Part shown: positions 34,682 through 43,441 of the stretch, piece by piece
Numbering within the stretch: position 1 is the first letter of the stretch
How the letters are laid out: each line of letters opens with the position of its first letter
Assembly (NCBI GenBank): GCA_051747265.1
Contig: JBNJFY010000008.1
Coordinates: 62,001 to 126,000, forward strand
Direction of reading: 5' to 3'
Length of the DNA: 64,000 nt
From: JBNJFY01 sp051747265
Lineage (GTDB): Bacteria > Bacteroidota > Rhodothermia > Balneolales > Balneolaceae
The notes under the pieces: generated by a model
Told to the model about the DNA's origin: nothing
Databases searched by the model: none
Seen by the model: only the letters and a program-made list of their open reading frames with translations
Translations under genes and position numbers: made by a program

Positions 34682-34693
34682 AGAATCCATCTA

Positions 34694-35668
34694 TCAGGAT
34701 TTGATTTTCTTGATCTCCTCAATAAAGACCGGGAGGACTTTGTAGAGATCACCGACGATACCGTAATCGGATACATCGAAGATCGGAGCATCCGGATCTT
34801 TGTTGATGGCCACAATCACTTTAGAGTTGGCCATACCCGCCACGTGCTGAATCGCACCGGAAATACCGACGGCGATATATAGTTGTGGAGAGACCACTTT
34901 TCCGGTTTGCCCAATCTGCAGGCTCGGATCATAGTCACCTGATTCCGTCAACGCGCGAGACGCGCCGATACCGGCATTCAAAATCTCAGCCAGCTCGGAA
35001 ATCATATTGCGACCTTCTTCGTCTTTGACACCACGGCCGGCAGCTACAATTGCTTCGGCTTCGGAAAGGTCAATAGTATCGCCGGAAGAGCTAATGATTT
35101 CACGCAGTTCAGCACGCAGGTCACCTTCATCCATATTGAAATCGATGGCTTTTACATCAGCATCAGTAGTTTCTTCGGTGACATCGTAGGAACCGGAACG
35201 CACGGAGATCAACACCATGTCGTCGGTGGCTTCTACATTAGCCAGAATTTTGGCCGCCATCACCGGACGCTTGGCTTTTACGCCACTATCAGTCAGTTCA
35301 AATTCGGAAACATCGGGCAGAACCGCAGCGTCTTGCTGAGCGCCTAAGGCTCCGAGAATATCTTTAGTGCTTTCGGTGGATCCGAAGGCGACCAGACGGG
35401 GATTTACTTCGTCGATCACTTTGCCCAGTGCTTTTAGCATTGGTTGGTTGTGGTGATTTTCGAAGATATCGTCTTCTACCGTGTAGATGGCAGATGGACC
35501 ATAATTCTTAACTTCATCGACATAGTCAGAGGCGTTTGCGTCAACGATGACCGCGGCTACCTCATCACCGGAGTCTGCAGCCAATTCACGGCAGCGCGAC
35601 AATACTTCCAGCGAGGATCGTTTGATTTTGCCATCGGTGATGGCGATATGCGTCAGTATAGTACTCAT
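34694..35668 (-). CDS. etfA: Electron transfer flavoprotein subunit alpha
   Basis: The 324-residue protein has the N-terminal ETF domain and the C-terminal FAD-binding signature: VAAGRGVKDEEGRNMISEL, GASRALTESG, QIGQTGKVVSPQLYIAVGIS, GAIQHVAGM and KDPDAPIFDVSDYGIVGDL. Together with EtfB it carries electrons from acyl-CoA dehydrogenases. A glutaryl-CoA dehydrogenase and an acyl-CoA dehydrogenase gene lie within 7 kb. It follows etfB by 54 bp on the same strand. Confidence 0.96.
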   Translation of the reverse strand: MSTILTHIAITDGKIKRSSLEVLSRCRELAADSGDEVAAVIVDANASDYVDEVKNYGPSAIYTVEDDIFENHHNQPMLKALGKVIDEVNPRLVAFGSTESTKDILGALGAQQDAAVLPDVSEFELTDSGVKAKRPVMAAKILANVEATDDMVLISVRSGSYDVTEETTDADVKAIDFNMDEGDLRAELREIISSSGDTIDLSEAEAIVAAGRGVKDEEGRNMISELAEILNAGIGASRALTESGDYDPSLQIGQTGKVVSPQLYIAVGISGAIQHVAGMANSKVIVAINKDPDAPIFDVSDYGIVGDLYKVLPVFIEEIKKIKS

Positions 35669-35722
35669 GACGGATTAATTTCTTGGTTGATCAGAATGTG
35701 TGTGTGCTCAGTCAATGCGCGG

Positions 35723-36490
35723 TTAAATGACACCGGCTTCTTCGCTCAACAGTTTGGCGACTTGCTGGGCCAGTTCTTCAGGTTCGCCTTCGAACTTTTG
35801 ACCGGCTTCGCGCTCGGGCTTCTCTTCGTAGCTGAGCACTTTGGTCTTGGGCGAGAGCTCTTCTTCATTGAAGCCGAGATTATCTAATGAAACCGATTCG
35901 ATGGGCTTACGCTTAGACTGCATGATCCCTTTCAAGCTGGGGATACGCGGCTCATTCATATCATTGGAGCAGGTCACCAGGCAAGGGGTAGGCAGCGCAA
36001 TCATTTCCTGCCCGGCATCACCCTGACGTTTAACCACCAGTTTGCCATCTTCCATATTCAAACCAACGGCATTGGAAGTATAGGGTAGATCCAGGTGATA
36101 GGCCATCATCCCGCCTGCCAATCCAGCGTCGGTATCCTGCGACTGTTTACCAGCGGCCAGGATATCAAATTCATGATCTTTCAAGAAGGCAGCGAGTATT
36201 TGGGCATAAGTGGCTGAGTCGTACTGTTCATCACTGGTTGCGATATGAACAGCTTTATCAGCACCCATGGCCAGTGCTTTTCGAATGGTTTCTTTCGCCT
36301 TATCTGGGCCGATGAGAACCACTTCCACTTCTCCGCCGTGTTCTTCTTTTAAAACCAGGGCTTCCTCGACGGCTGATGCGTCATAGGCGTTCAGGATCAT
36401 GCGATCGGCATCCTGAATCAATTCACCCTCTTTAATTTGAAGCGGCGCGCTAACGTCCGGTACTTGTTTGATACAGACCGTAAATTTCAT
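35723..36490 (-). CDS. etfB: Electron transfer flavoprotein subunit beta
   Basis: The 255-residue protein starts MKFTVCIKQVPDVSAPLQIK and shows LNAYDASAVEEALVLKE, ALAMGADKAVHI, GKQSQDTDAGLAGGMMAYHL and LPTPCLVTCSNDMNEPRIPS, all EtfB/FixA signatures including the AMP/FAD-binding region. It is the first gene of etfB-etfA-fixC-fixX, so transcription probably starts in the 438-bp gap upstream, which also holds a TGCGCA dyad and an octad repeat element. Confidence 0.96.
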   Translation of the reverse strand: MKFTVCIKQVPDVSAPLQIKEGELIQDADRMILNAYDASAVEEALVLKEEHGGEVEVVLIGPDKAKETIRKALAMGADKAVHIATSDEQYDSATYAQILAAFLKDHEFDILAAGKQSQDTDAGLAGGMMAYHLDLPYTSNAVGLNMEDGKLVVKRQGDAGQEMIALPTPCLVTCSNDMNEPRIPSLKGIMQSKRKPIESVSLDNLGFNEEELSPKTKVLSYEEKPEREAGQKFEGEPEELAQQVAKLLSEEAGVI

Positions 36491-36587
36491 AAAACGGTGT
36501 GTCTTAAGTTAAGATTTAATAGATACTCGAAAACTGATTCTGCACCCCGACTCGTTCCCTGTCTGACAATCATTTAGAGGTAGAGGG

Positions 36588-36601
36588 TGCGCAAATGCGC
36601 A
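36588..36601. promoter_or_regulatory. Palindromic TGCGCA pair upstream of etfB
   Basis: Two self-complementary TGCGCA hexamers are separated by AA, giving a 14-bp near-perfect palindrome about 98 bp upstream of etfB. It could be a repressor site for a fatty-acid or amino-acid degradation regulator. No second copy was found in the window. Confidence 0.25.
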
Positions 36602-36730
36602 GTAATATAAGCAATGGAATTTTGAATTTTTAGTGTGGCATTCTGATTCTCATGGATTTGGCGTGGGGAGATCCTTGATCCCTGTTGTAAGCGACGGAAC
36701 ATTCCTGACTAGTTAAAGGGGAATCAGAAT

Positions 36731-36935
36731 TCAGTGGGTCAGCGTGACAGTGCTTCAGTGGGTCAGAAGGGGCTTGCTAGAATATCTTTCGGAGTCGATA
36801 TAACATAGACTGCCGGAATCGAAAAATCACTATCGGCAATGACCTTGCTAGTAAGCTGATTTAATATCCCCAAGCAACATACCCTCTGTCACACTGAAGC
36901 ACTGACACACTGTAAACTGACACACTGATCACTGT
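36731..36935. repeat. Octad inverted-array element 2 (in the 36491-36928 gap)
   Basis: The left arm (36731-36766) has 8-bp units TCAGTGGG, TCAGCGTG, ACAGTGCT and TCAGTGGG. The right arm (36885-36935) has reverse-complement units CTGTCACA, CTGAAGCA, CTGACACA and variants. As in element 1, GGCTTGCT lies just inside the left arm and TACCCTCTG just inside the right arm. The TGA stop codon of porD (36931-36929) lies inside the right arm. The remaining gap sequence has no coding signal. Confidence 0.85.
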
Positions 36936-37864
36936 AAGCGTTCGTATTCGCTGCGGTGGCTGGAATCGAGATCGATGAGCAGGTTGTAGGCGTCCAGGCG
37001 GAGCTGGGTTTCCGCGTCTTCGAAAATGGAGGCCAGTTCACGGTATTTAGTGCCGAAAAAGAGATCCAGCAAAAGGATGTCTGAGGATTGACGGCGCACT
37101 TCCTGGATAAGTTTCAACGCTTCCAAAACAGACTCCCGGGCAGCCTTGGCATTGGTGGTAAATCGATCCAGCCCTTGGCGGTGGTAGATATACAAGACAC
37201 GACGGAAAGATTCATAGGTAGGACTGAGTAATTGGCGTGCTAGCTTGCCGCGTGAAAAGCCACTTAGCCCCGGATCCCAACCGGATCCTCCCGCCGATTG
37301 GGCGATATCCACAATGGTTTGACTTTGGGTGAAGTGTGGAGTGCCTGCCAACTCGCCAAAGGAGTCATAATCCAGACCCAAAATCAGATAGGCGTAAAAG
37401 TCCAAAACCGAAGTGAGTTCATCATATTGCAGGAGGTCATGAACGAAAGATTTACCCTGAGTCAGATTGAAACTCCATTTGGTATCATTCAGGATCATCA
37501 GCGTAGATTGCTGAACCGTGTTATATATAGGACGAAGGTTGTTGACTACCAGATTAGCCGTAAATCGATTACCCTCCACCGATAATAAAGTGATAGTGAA
37601 TCGGCATCGAATGCGTTCGCGCTCCTCAAAACGATCGTCGGTCCAGGTGTGATCGTTGAGGTAGGTCTTGATTTGACTGGCCAGGTTTTCCAGCTGGGGC
37701 AGGGAGGTGGTATTAATCTGATTCGTGTTTAATTCCACCTCGCAATTCAGCTCTTGAGCACTGATCGTCCGCGGCCAAGTCAGCAATAATAGCCCCAAAA
37801 TAAAGAAGGTCCATCGACTATAAAGTTTAAGATGTTTACCTTGTGATGGTCTGTACCCGTGCAT
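36929..37864 (-). CDS. porD: Type IX secretion protein PorD (DUF4835)
   Basis: The 311-residue protein has a signal peptide (hydrophobic FFILGLLLLTW, cleavage near ISAQEL). The mature part starts ELNCEVELNTNQI and includes RIRCRFTITLLSVEGNRF, YAYLILGLDYDSFGELAGTPHF and LLLDLFFGTKYRELASIF, the standard DUF4835 order. PorD is a periplasmic or outer-membrane-associated protein found with T9SS genes; its exact role is unsettled. It is divergent from the PorV/PorQ-like gene 60 bp away. Its final codons and stop lie inside the right arm of an octad repeat element. Confidence 0.9.
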   Translation of the reverse strand: MHGYRPSQGKHLKLYSRWTFFILGLLLLTWPRTISAQELNCEVELNTNQINTTSLPQLENLASQIKTYLNDHTWTDDRFEERERIRCRFTITLLSVEGNRFTANLVVNNLRPIYNTVQQSTLMILNDTKWSFNLTQGKSFVHDLLQYDELTSVLDFYAYLILGLDYDSFGELAGTPHFTQSQTIVDIAQSAGGSGWDPGLSGFSRGKLARQLLSPTYESFRRVLYIYHRQGLDRFTTNAKAARESVLEALKLIQEVRRQSSDILLLDLFFGTKYRELASIFEDAETQLRLDAYNLLIDLDSSHRSEYERLQ

Positions 37865-37924
37865 ATTTGCTGATTTCGGAGATTTACTGTAGGCTGTTTT
37901 CTTCTGGCAACAATATAGAATTTT

Positions 37925-38833
37925 ATGAACGCAATTATGGATCTCGCTGAACTGGAAGGTAATAAGTTCCGGATTTCAGTGAATACCCTAAAAAATTATA
38001 TACTCAATTATCCAACCACAGGGTGGGTATTATCCATATTTATTGCATTGTTGACCACGATGATGATACCCCCTCAAAACGCTCAAGCCCAATTAGTAAT
38101 GGGCGCGCGATCGTTGGGGATGGCACAAAGTGCCGCCGCACTGAATAACAATGCTTGGGCGGTGTTTGCCAACCCGGCTAGCATAGAGGAAACGCATACG
38201 CGTGGTTCTTTTTATGGCGTTCGCTACTATGGCTTCTCCGAAATCACTGATATGGCCGCATCTATATCTCATCCGATTTCCGAAAAATGGGGGGTGGTCA
38301 GCATGGGTTTTCATCGCTATGGATTTGATCTGTTTCAGGAGCAGCATATTCGCCTGGGGTATGCCCATCGCTGGAAAAAGCTCCGGGCGGGAGTAGGCCT
38401 CAATTACGCGCACATGCGCATCGAGAATTACGGTTCGGCCGGAACCGTAGGGCTGGATCTGGGACTGATGGGCGAGATTACCGAAAATCTGACCGTGGGA
38501 TCCCATATTACCAATATTAACCGGGCCAAGCTGGGAGAAGCAGAAGAAGAGCTGCCTCGAATATTAACCATAGGAGTAACCTACGAGCCGGGATCTTCGG
38601 TGTTAGTCACAGTAGATGCGGTCAAAGATGTGCGTTATCCGATTGCTTTTCGCGGGGGGACGGAAATTCAGCTGATCGAACAACTCTATATCCGCGGGGG
38701 AGTGAGCACCGAGCCGGTCACCTTCTCCTTGGGATTGGGGTATATAGCTCAGCGATGGAGTATCAATATCGCCGCGCAACGGCACCAGCTGCTGGGGATC
38801 AGTCCGGGACTGGATTTGAGTGTGAGGCTTTAG
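37925..38833 (+). CDS. PorV/PorQ-like outer-membrane beta-barrel protein
   Basis: The 302-residue protein has a long N-terminus (about 34 residues) before a hydrophobic segment (WVLSIFIALLTTMMI) and a cleavage-like AQAQ. The mature part begins MGARSLGMAQSAAALNNNAWAV followed by FANPA, the PorV/PorQ-type opening, and continues with alternating barrel strands to LDLSVRL. It is smaller than PorV at 7567-8682 and lacks some of its loops. It may be a T9SS accessory protein, as its divergent neighbour is porD. The stop codon TAG is followed directly by a heptad array. Confidence 0.8.
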   Translation: MNAIMDLAELEGNKFRISVNTLKNYILNYPTTGWVLSIFIALLTTMMIPPQNAQAQLVMGARSLGMAQSAAALNNNAWAVFANPASIEETHTRGSFYGVRYYGFSEITDMAASISHPISEKWGVVSMGFHRYGFDLFQEQHIRLGYAHRWKKLRAGVGLNYAHMRIENYGSAGTVGLDLGLMGEITENLTVGSHITNINRAKLGEAEEELPRILTIGVTYEPGSSVLVTVDAVKDVRYPIAFRGGTEIQLIEQLYIRGGVSTEPVTFSLGLGYIAQRWSINIAAQRHQLLGISPGLDLSVRL

Positions 38834-39014
38834 TAGTGGGCAGTGGGCAGTTGGCAGTGGACAGTGGGCAGTAGGCAGTAGGTAGCTTATTGAAAATAGT
38901 GAGATAGATGGTTGATAAGGTATTCCATAGATATTTCAAGTTAAAAGTGGCTCGGATAAAACCGCCCACTGCCCACTGCCTACTGGCCACTGCCTTCCGC
39001 CTACTGCCTACTCT
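38834..39014. repeat. Inverted heptad-array element overlapping a signal-peptide coding region
   Basis: The left arm (38834-38885) has seven units of the form CAGTGGG / CAGTAGG with period 7. The right arm (38962-39014) has CTGCCCA / CTGCCTA units, the reverse complement. About 76 bp lie between. The left arm starts right after the TAG stop codon of the PorV/PorQ-like gene. The right arm lies within the first codons of the next gene (38908-41055). Confidence 0.88.
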
Positions 39015-41055
39015 ACTTGCACTAGGGCTGATAATTCTGCCACTGGAACATACCTTCGCTCAAACGGATCCCGATTCTACGCGCGAGGAGGTGCGGGAGA
39101 CTCTGGAGCGGGCCTTGGAAGATTTTGATCCCTCGGATCCTAATTTTGATACTGAACAACTGACTCAGTTTTTACAGGATTTAGCCGCCAATCCGGTGAA
39201 TCTGAATACAGCCGGTTTAGATCGTTTGATGCTGGTTCCGGCCTTTAATTTGAAGCTGGCCCAAGCCATTATTGCCTATCGGGAACAGGTAAAACCGTTT
39301 GAGCATGTGAAGGAGCTACAGGAGGTAAGCGGCATCGGTCGGATCACGTACTCCAAGGCACGCCCATATGTATCCATCGGATCCGGTGGTTTGCAAAGTG
39401 AACTGTTAACCGACCCGCGGTACTGGACCTACAACGACCAATTTGAGTACTACACCCGCTATCAACAAACACTGCAGGATCAGGCCGGATATCTGATGGG
39501 CGATTCGGCGGGCTATTTGGGTAGTCCCATGAAATATTACCAGCGGGCGCGCTACCAAAGCAATCATTTATCCATCAACATAACCCAAGAAAAAGATCCG
39601 GGCGAACCCTTTCGCGGGGATGTGGGCTTTGATTACACCTCCTTTCATCTGGCTGCTCAGGAAGTCGGACCCGTCTCCAATCTGATTGTAGGCGACTATT
39701 CCGCTTCCTTTGGTCAAGGGTTGGTGCTGTGGAGCGGCGGTACCTTTGGCAAAGGCAGTGATGTAGTAGGCGGACTCAGTAAAAACGAGCGTGGGGTGCG
39801 TGGCTATACCTCGGCCCAGGAGAGTAATTATCTGCGCGGTGTGGCGGCCAGCGTCAATTTGTTGTCCAAGCTCAAGCTCACTGGTTTCTGGTCCAATGCT
39901 CCCAAATCCAGCAGCTTTGCCACGGTCGATTCCATTCGGATGCCTGGGGCGAGTGGGTACCATCGCACCAGTTCCGAGCGCGATCGCCGTCACAACACGT
40001 CTCAGATGGTCACCGGCGGCCGGATCCGCTATCAATCGTCCTTCGGTCTGTTTGGAGTCACCGGCTACTACACCGAGTTCAGTGATCCGGTGGCACAAGG
40101 GACGCGGCTTTATAACCAATATGACTTCTCGGGAAAGTCGCATTCTGTGCTGGGAGCCGATTACCGTTTAGTAATTCGAGATGTACTGCTGTTTGGCGAA
40201 GTGGCCCGGAGTCAAAACGGCGGTTGGGGAACCATTGGTGGGGTGCAAACCGAACTGCTCAGCGGTGGAGAAGTGGCTTTGGGGGTACGTAACTACCAAA
40301 AAACTTTTCAATCGTTTATGGGGGCTGGTTTTGGCGAAGGGTCCGGGGATCCTAAAAATGAGTTTGGAGTCTATGTGGGGTACAGTCAGCCTATTGCCCG
40401 ATCCATGCAGCTGAGCCTCTATTTTGATCAGTATGAACATCCTGCCCCCAGTTTCCGCGTGGATCAACCTAGTAAGGGCTTTGATTTACTGGGTCGGTTT
40501 GAGCACGAAGTGAGTCGGGATTGGGATTGGTATGCGCAGGTCCGTCATGAGGAGGAAGAGCAAAATTATGATGAACGGGTGGAGGGACGGTTACTGACCC
40601 GATTAGGAGAGGGAGCCCGCACGTCTATTCGCATGGAGCAGCAATATTGGGTGCAACCTTCGGTGCGCTTACGTTTGCGCGGGGAGTGGATTCGAAGCCA
40701 ACAGCCAGGCGAATCCGCCGAATATGGCTATCTGCTCTATCAAGATATTCGACTGGTGCCCCGCCCGGACCTGACCATTGACGCGCGCTATACCATGTTC
40801 GAGACAGACAGCTACGATGCCCGCCTCTACCAGTTCGAGAATGATCTACTCTATGTGATGTCCAATACCATGCTCTACGAACGCGGTCAACGCATGTATC
40901 TGCTAGTCAACTACGAACCGTTGGAGTTCCTGGAAGCGTGGGCCAAAATAGGGGTCACCTTCTACGAGGATCAGCAGTCCATCAGCAGTGGCCTTAATGA
41001 GATTGAAGGTGATACGCGTACGGATGTGGGGGTACAGCTGCGGGTTAAATTTTAG
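38908..41055 (+). CDS. Helix-hairpin-helix domain plus outer-membrane beta-barrel protein
   Basis: The 715-residue protein has a hydrophobic signal (LLALGLIILPLEHTFAQ, cleavage near FAQ, about residue 52). An Asp/Glu-rich segment is followed by a ComEA-type helix-hairpin-helix pair (about residues 85-150): NPVNLNTAGLDRLMLVPAF and LQEVSGIGRITYSKARPY. The rest is a large beta-barrel-like region with alternating Tyr/Gly strands, ending in VGVQLRVKF. Such HHH-barrel proteins occur in Bacteroidota with unknown function; DNA binding at the surface is possible but unproven. Residues 19-36 are encoded by the right arm of a heptad repeat. No other ATG lies between 38908 and the signal peptide. Confidence 0.82.
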   Translation: MVDKVFHRYFKLKVARIKPPTAHCLLATAFRLLPTLLALGLIILPLEHTFAQTDPDSTREEVRETLERALEDFDPSDPNFDTEQLTQFLQDLAANPVNLNTAGLDRLMLVPAFNLKLAQAIIAYREQVKPFEHVKELQEVSGIGRITYSKARPYVSIGSGGLQSELLTDPRYWTYNDQFEYYTRYQQTLQDQAGYLMGDSAGYLGSPMKYYQRARYQSNHLSINITQEKDPGEPFRGDVGFDYTSFHLAAQEVGPVSNLIVGDYSASFGQGLVLWSGGTFGKGSDVVGGLSKNERGVRGYTSAQESNYLRGVAASVNLLSKLKLTGFWSNAPKSSSFATVDSIRMPGASGYHRTSSERDRRHNTSQMVTGGRIRYQSSFGLFGVTGYYTEFSDPVAQGTRLYNQYDFSGKSHSVLGADYRLVIRDVLLFGEVARSQNGGWGTIGGVQTELLSGGEVALGVRNYQKTFQSFMGAGFGEGSGDPKNEFGVYVGYSQPIARSMQLSLYFDQYEHPAPSFRVDQPSKGFDLLGRFEHEVSRDWDWYAQVRHEEEEQNYDERVEGRLLTRLGEGARTSIRMEQQYWVQPSVRLRLRGEWIRSQQPGESAEYGYLLYQDIRLVPRPDLTIDARYTMFETDSYDARLYQFENDLLYVMSNTMLYERGQRMYLLVNYEPLEFLEAWAKIGVTFYEDQQSISSGLNEIEGDTRTDVGVQLRVKF

Positions 41056-41063
41056 TTTCGGTA

Positions 41064-41516
41064 GACGACGGACGACGGACGGCAGACCACGGACGACTGA
41101 CGACTGACGCCTGACAGCACGGAGTGGAGCGTTGAGGCTTGCCATGGGAGACGATCGAGAATGGACCATCGACTTTCGTTTTTCTTGCCCGTAGTTTTCT
41201 AACTCAACTCTAGAAAAATTCGTTATTCGTAATGGGGAACGGGACGAAATTACGGGGCTTGGCCTAGTACTTAGATTACGATCTTGAAAGTACTCAGCAA
41301 TTGCCTAAATCGGTATTGAAACAGGTTCCATGGCTTTACACTAGCTATCAACCCCCCGATTAACGAATAACGAAAACAACCCAGCCATAGGCTCTTAAAC
41401 CAAGAACCAGCAACACATCACGATGGTCGATGGTCCATCAACTATGGTCGATTACCAGCAAATCCCCAACCAACCTATCCGTGCCAACCGTCGTCAGTCG
41501 TCCGTGGTCCGTCGCC
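41064..41516. repeat. Triple nested inverted heptad element (in the 41056-41635 gap)
   Basis: The outermost arms are 41064-41115 (GACGACG-type units) and 41489-41516 (CGTCGTC-type). The middle arms are 41159-41178 (GGACCATCGAC) and 41419-41453 (GATGGTCGATGGTCC). The innermost arms are 41217-41237 and 41358-41376 (ATTCGTTATTCGT against AACGAATAACGAA type). The region 41330-41455 resembles 28930-29066, with shared CTAGCTAT, AACGAATAAC, CAACCCAG, CAGCAACACA and CGATGGTC. No gene was seen in this 580-bp gap. Confidence 0.82.
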
Positions 41517-41635
41517 TACCCAAAAAAACAAAATTTAATTTGGCCCTTTCTGCTGTATTCCCGATAATCCCTACCAATTAAATAGACTTTTAGAATATCA
41601 CACTAAAATCGAGCTAGAGCCGCTGTAAACGGGAC

Positions 41636-43402
41636 ATGACCGGAGCCGGACTTTTTGCCATAGCAGTTATTCTCGGGTGTCTAGGCCTTTTGATGGCCAG
41701 TAGTTTGCCCGCGGATATCATCTTTTTAGGTGGGTTGACCCTCTATGTGATCACTGGAATAGTAAGTCCGGAGCAAGCCTTGGTGGGTTTTTCAAATCAG
41801 GGGATGTTGACCGTTGGCGCACTTTACATTGTAGCAGCTGGCCTGAGGGAAACGGGGACAATTCAATATATCATGTCCATCTTGATGGGGCGGCCTAAAA
41901 AATTAGTGACCGCGCAGATGCGCATCATGGCGCCGGTGATGGGAATGAGTGCTTTTTTAAACAACACCCCCGTAGTAGCTAGTTTCATACCCGCACTCCA
42001 AGATTGGGCACAGAAGAATCAGTTTGCCCCTTCCAAGCTGATGATTCCCCTGAGCTACGCTGCCATTTTCGGGGGAACCTGCACATTGATCGGCACCAGC
42101 ACGAACTTGGTAGTTAACGGATTACTCATTGAAGAAACCGGACAGTCGTTGAATTTATTTGACCCGGCTTGGTTGGGTTTGCCGGTGGCTGTGATAGGAA
42201 CGATTTATCTGCTAATTTTTGGTCGCAAATTGCTCCCCGATCGCCACTCTGGGTTTGAAACTTTTGCGGATCCTCGAGAATACACCATTGAGATGTTGGT
42301 GGACAAAAGCGGGCCACTGGTAGGAAAGACCGTGGAAGAAGCCGGATTGCGCCACTTGCCCGGCGTATTTTTGGTAGAAATATACCGGAATAAACAGATT
42401 ATGCCCGCCGTTTCGCCCGATGAAAAATTGCAGTCCGGTGACCGATTGATTTTTGCCGGAATCGTGGAATCCATTGTGGAATTGCGACAGATCAACGGGC
42501 TCTCCTCAGCCACCGATCAAATGTTTAAGCTGGATACCCCTCGACGAGAGCGTCGTTTGGTGGAAGCGGTAGTTTCCAATACCAACCCGATGATTGGGAA
42601 AACCATCAAAACCGGACGCTTTCGCAATCGCTATGAAGCGGTAGTGTTGGCTGTGGCTCGAAACGGTGAGCGGATCAAAGAAAAAGTGGGTGATATTGTG
42701 CTGCGCACCGGAGATACCTTGCTGCTGGAAGCCCATCCCACCTTCGAAGACCGCTATCGAAATTCGCGCGATTTTTACCTGGTCAGCGGCATTGCCGACT
42801 CCAAGCCTCTAAATCATGATCGGGCTTGGATTGCGTTGACCATTTTGATCGTTATGGTGGCACTGGCCGGATTCAATATCATGAGTATGTTCCAAGCTTC
42901 GTTGATTGCGGCGGCGGGTGTATTATTGACGGGATGTGTTAGTATTAACGATGCGCGTCGCCAAGTAGATATGAGTGTGTTACTGGTGATCGCCGCTTCG
43001 CTGGGCTTAGGCAAGGGCTTGGAAGTGACCGGCGCGGCCGAATACCTGGCGGCAAATCTGCTAGAGTTATCCAGCACCAATATCACACTGGCATTAGCTT
43101 CTACATACCTGGTTACTTGGGTTTTGACCGAGCTAATTACCAATAATGCTGCTGCCGTGCTGGTATTTCCCATAATAATGTCGCTAACCGCCTCGCTGGG
43201 CGTGGCTTGGGAGCCGTTTATTATGACTGTTCTGGTGGCTGCTTCGGCCAGTTTTTCTACACCTATTGGCTACCAAACCAATTTAATGGTTTACGGTCCC
43301 GGGGGTTACCACTTTACCGATTATATTCGCGTGGGGTTGCCACTCAATATTGCTGTGGGAATTATGACCGTGATTCTGGCGCCCATGGTATGGAGTATTT
43401 GA
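41636..43402 (+). CDS. SLC13/DASS-type sodium symporter with two RCK_C domains, probable sulfate importer
   Basis: The 588-residue membrane protein has N-terminal transmembrane segments with the SLC13 signatures FLNNTPVVASFIPAL and GGTCTLIGTSTNLVVNG. Two cytosolic RCK_C (TrkA_C) domains lie in the middle (about residues 200-380; PLVGKTVEEAGLRHLPGVFL and NPMIGKTIKTGRFRN). The second transmembrane half ends with TNNAAAVLVFPI and SFSTPIGYQTNLMVYGPGG. This SLC13-RCK_C-SLC13 layout occurs in sulfate transporters of the SAC1/SLT type. The following genes cysQ, cysC, cysD and cysN support sulfate as substrate. The start ATG overlaps GGGACATGAC with no strong ribosome site. Confidence 0.88.
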   Translation: MTGAGLFAIAVILGCLGLLMASSLPADIIFLGGLTLYVITGIVSPEQALVGFSNQGMLTVGALYIVAAGLRETGTIQYIMSILMGRPKKLVTAQMRIMAPVMGMSAFLNNTPVVASFIPALQDWAQKNQFAPSKLMIPLSYAAIFGGTCTLIGTSTNLVVNGLLIEETGQSLNLFDPAWLGLPVAVIGTIYLLIFGRKLLPDRHSGFETFADPREYTIEMLVDKSGPLVGKTVEEAGLRHLPGVFLVEIYRNKQIMPAVSPDEKLQSGDRLIFAGIVESIVELRQINGLSSATDQMFKLDTPRRERRLVEAVVSNTNPMIGKTIKTGRFRNRYEAVVLAVARNGERIKEKVGDIVLRTGDTLLLEAHPTFEDRYRNSRDFYLVSGIADSKPLNHDRAWIALTILIVMVALAGFNIMSMFQASLIAAAGVLLTGCVSINDARRQVDMSVLLVIAASLGLGKGLEVTGAAEYLAANLLELSSTNITLALASTYLVTWVLTELITNNAAAVLVFPIIMSLTASLGVAWEPFIMTVLVAASASFSTPIGYQTNLMVYGPGGYHFTDYIRVGLPLNIAVGIMTVILAPMVWSI

Positions 43403-43441
43403 TCGAACCGAATTTGATGACTACAACAACAAAACGAGTTT

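Noticed and set aside
39568..40143. 191-codon open frame on the minus strand within the HHH-barrel gene
   Set aside because: It is antisense to a barrel-coding region with clear period-two strand patterns and has no domain of its own.
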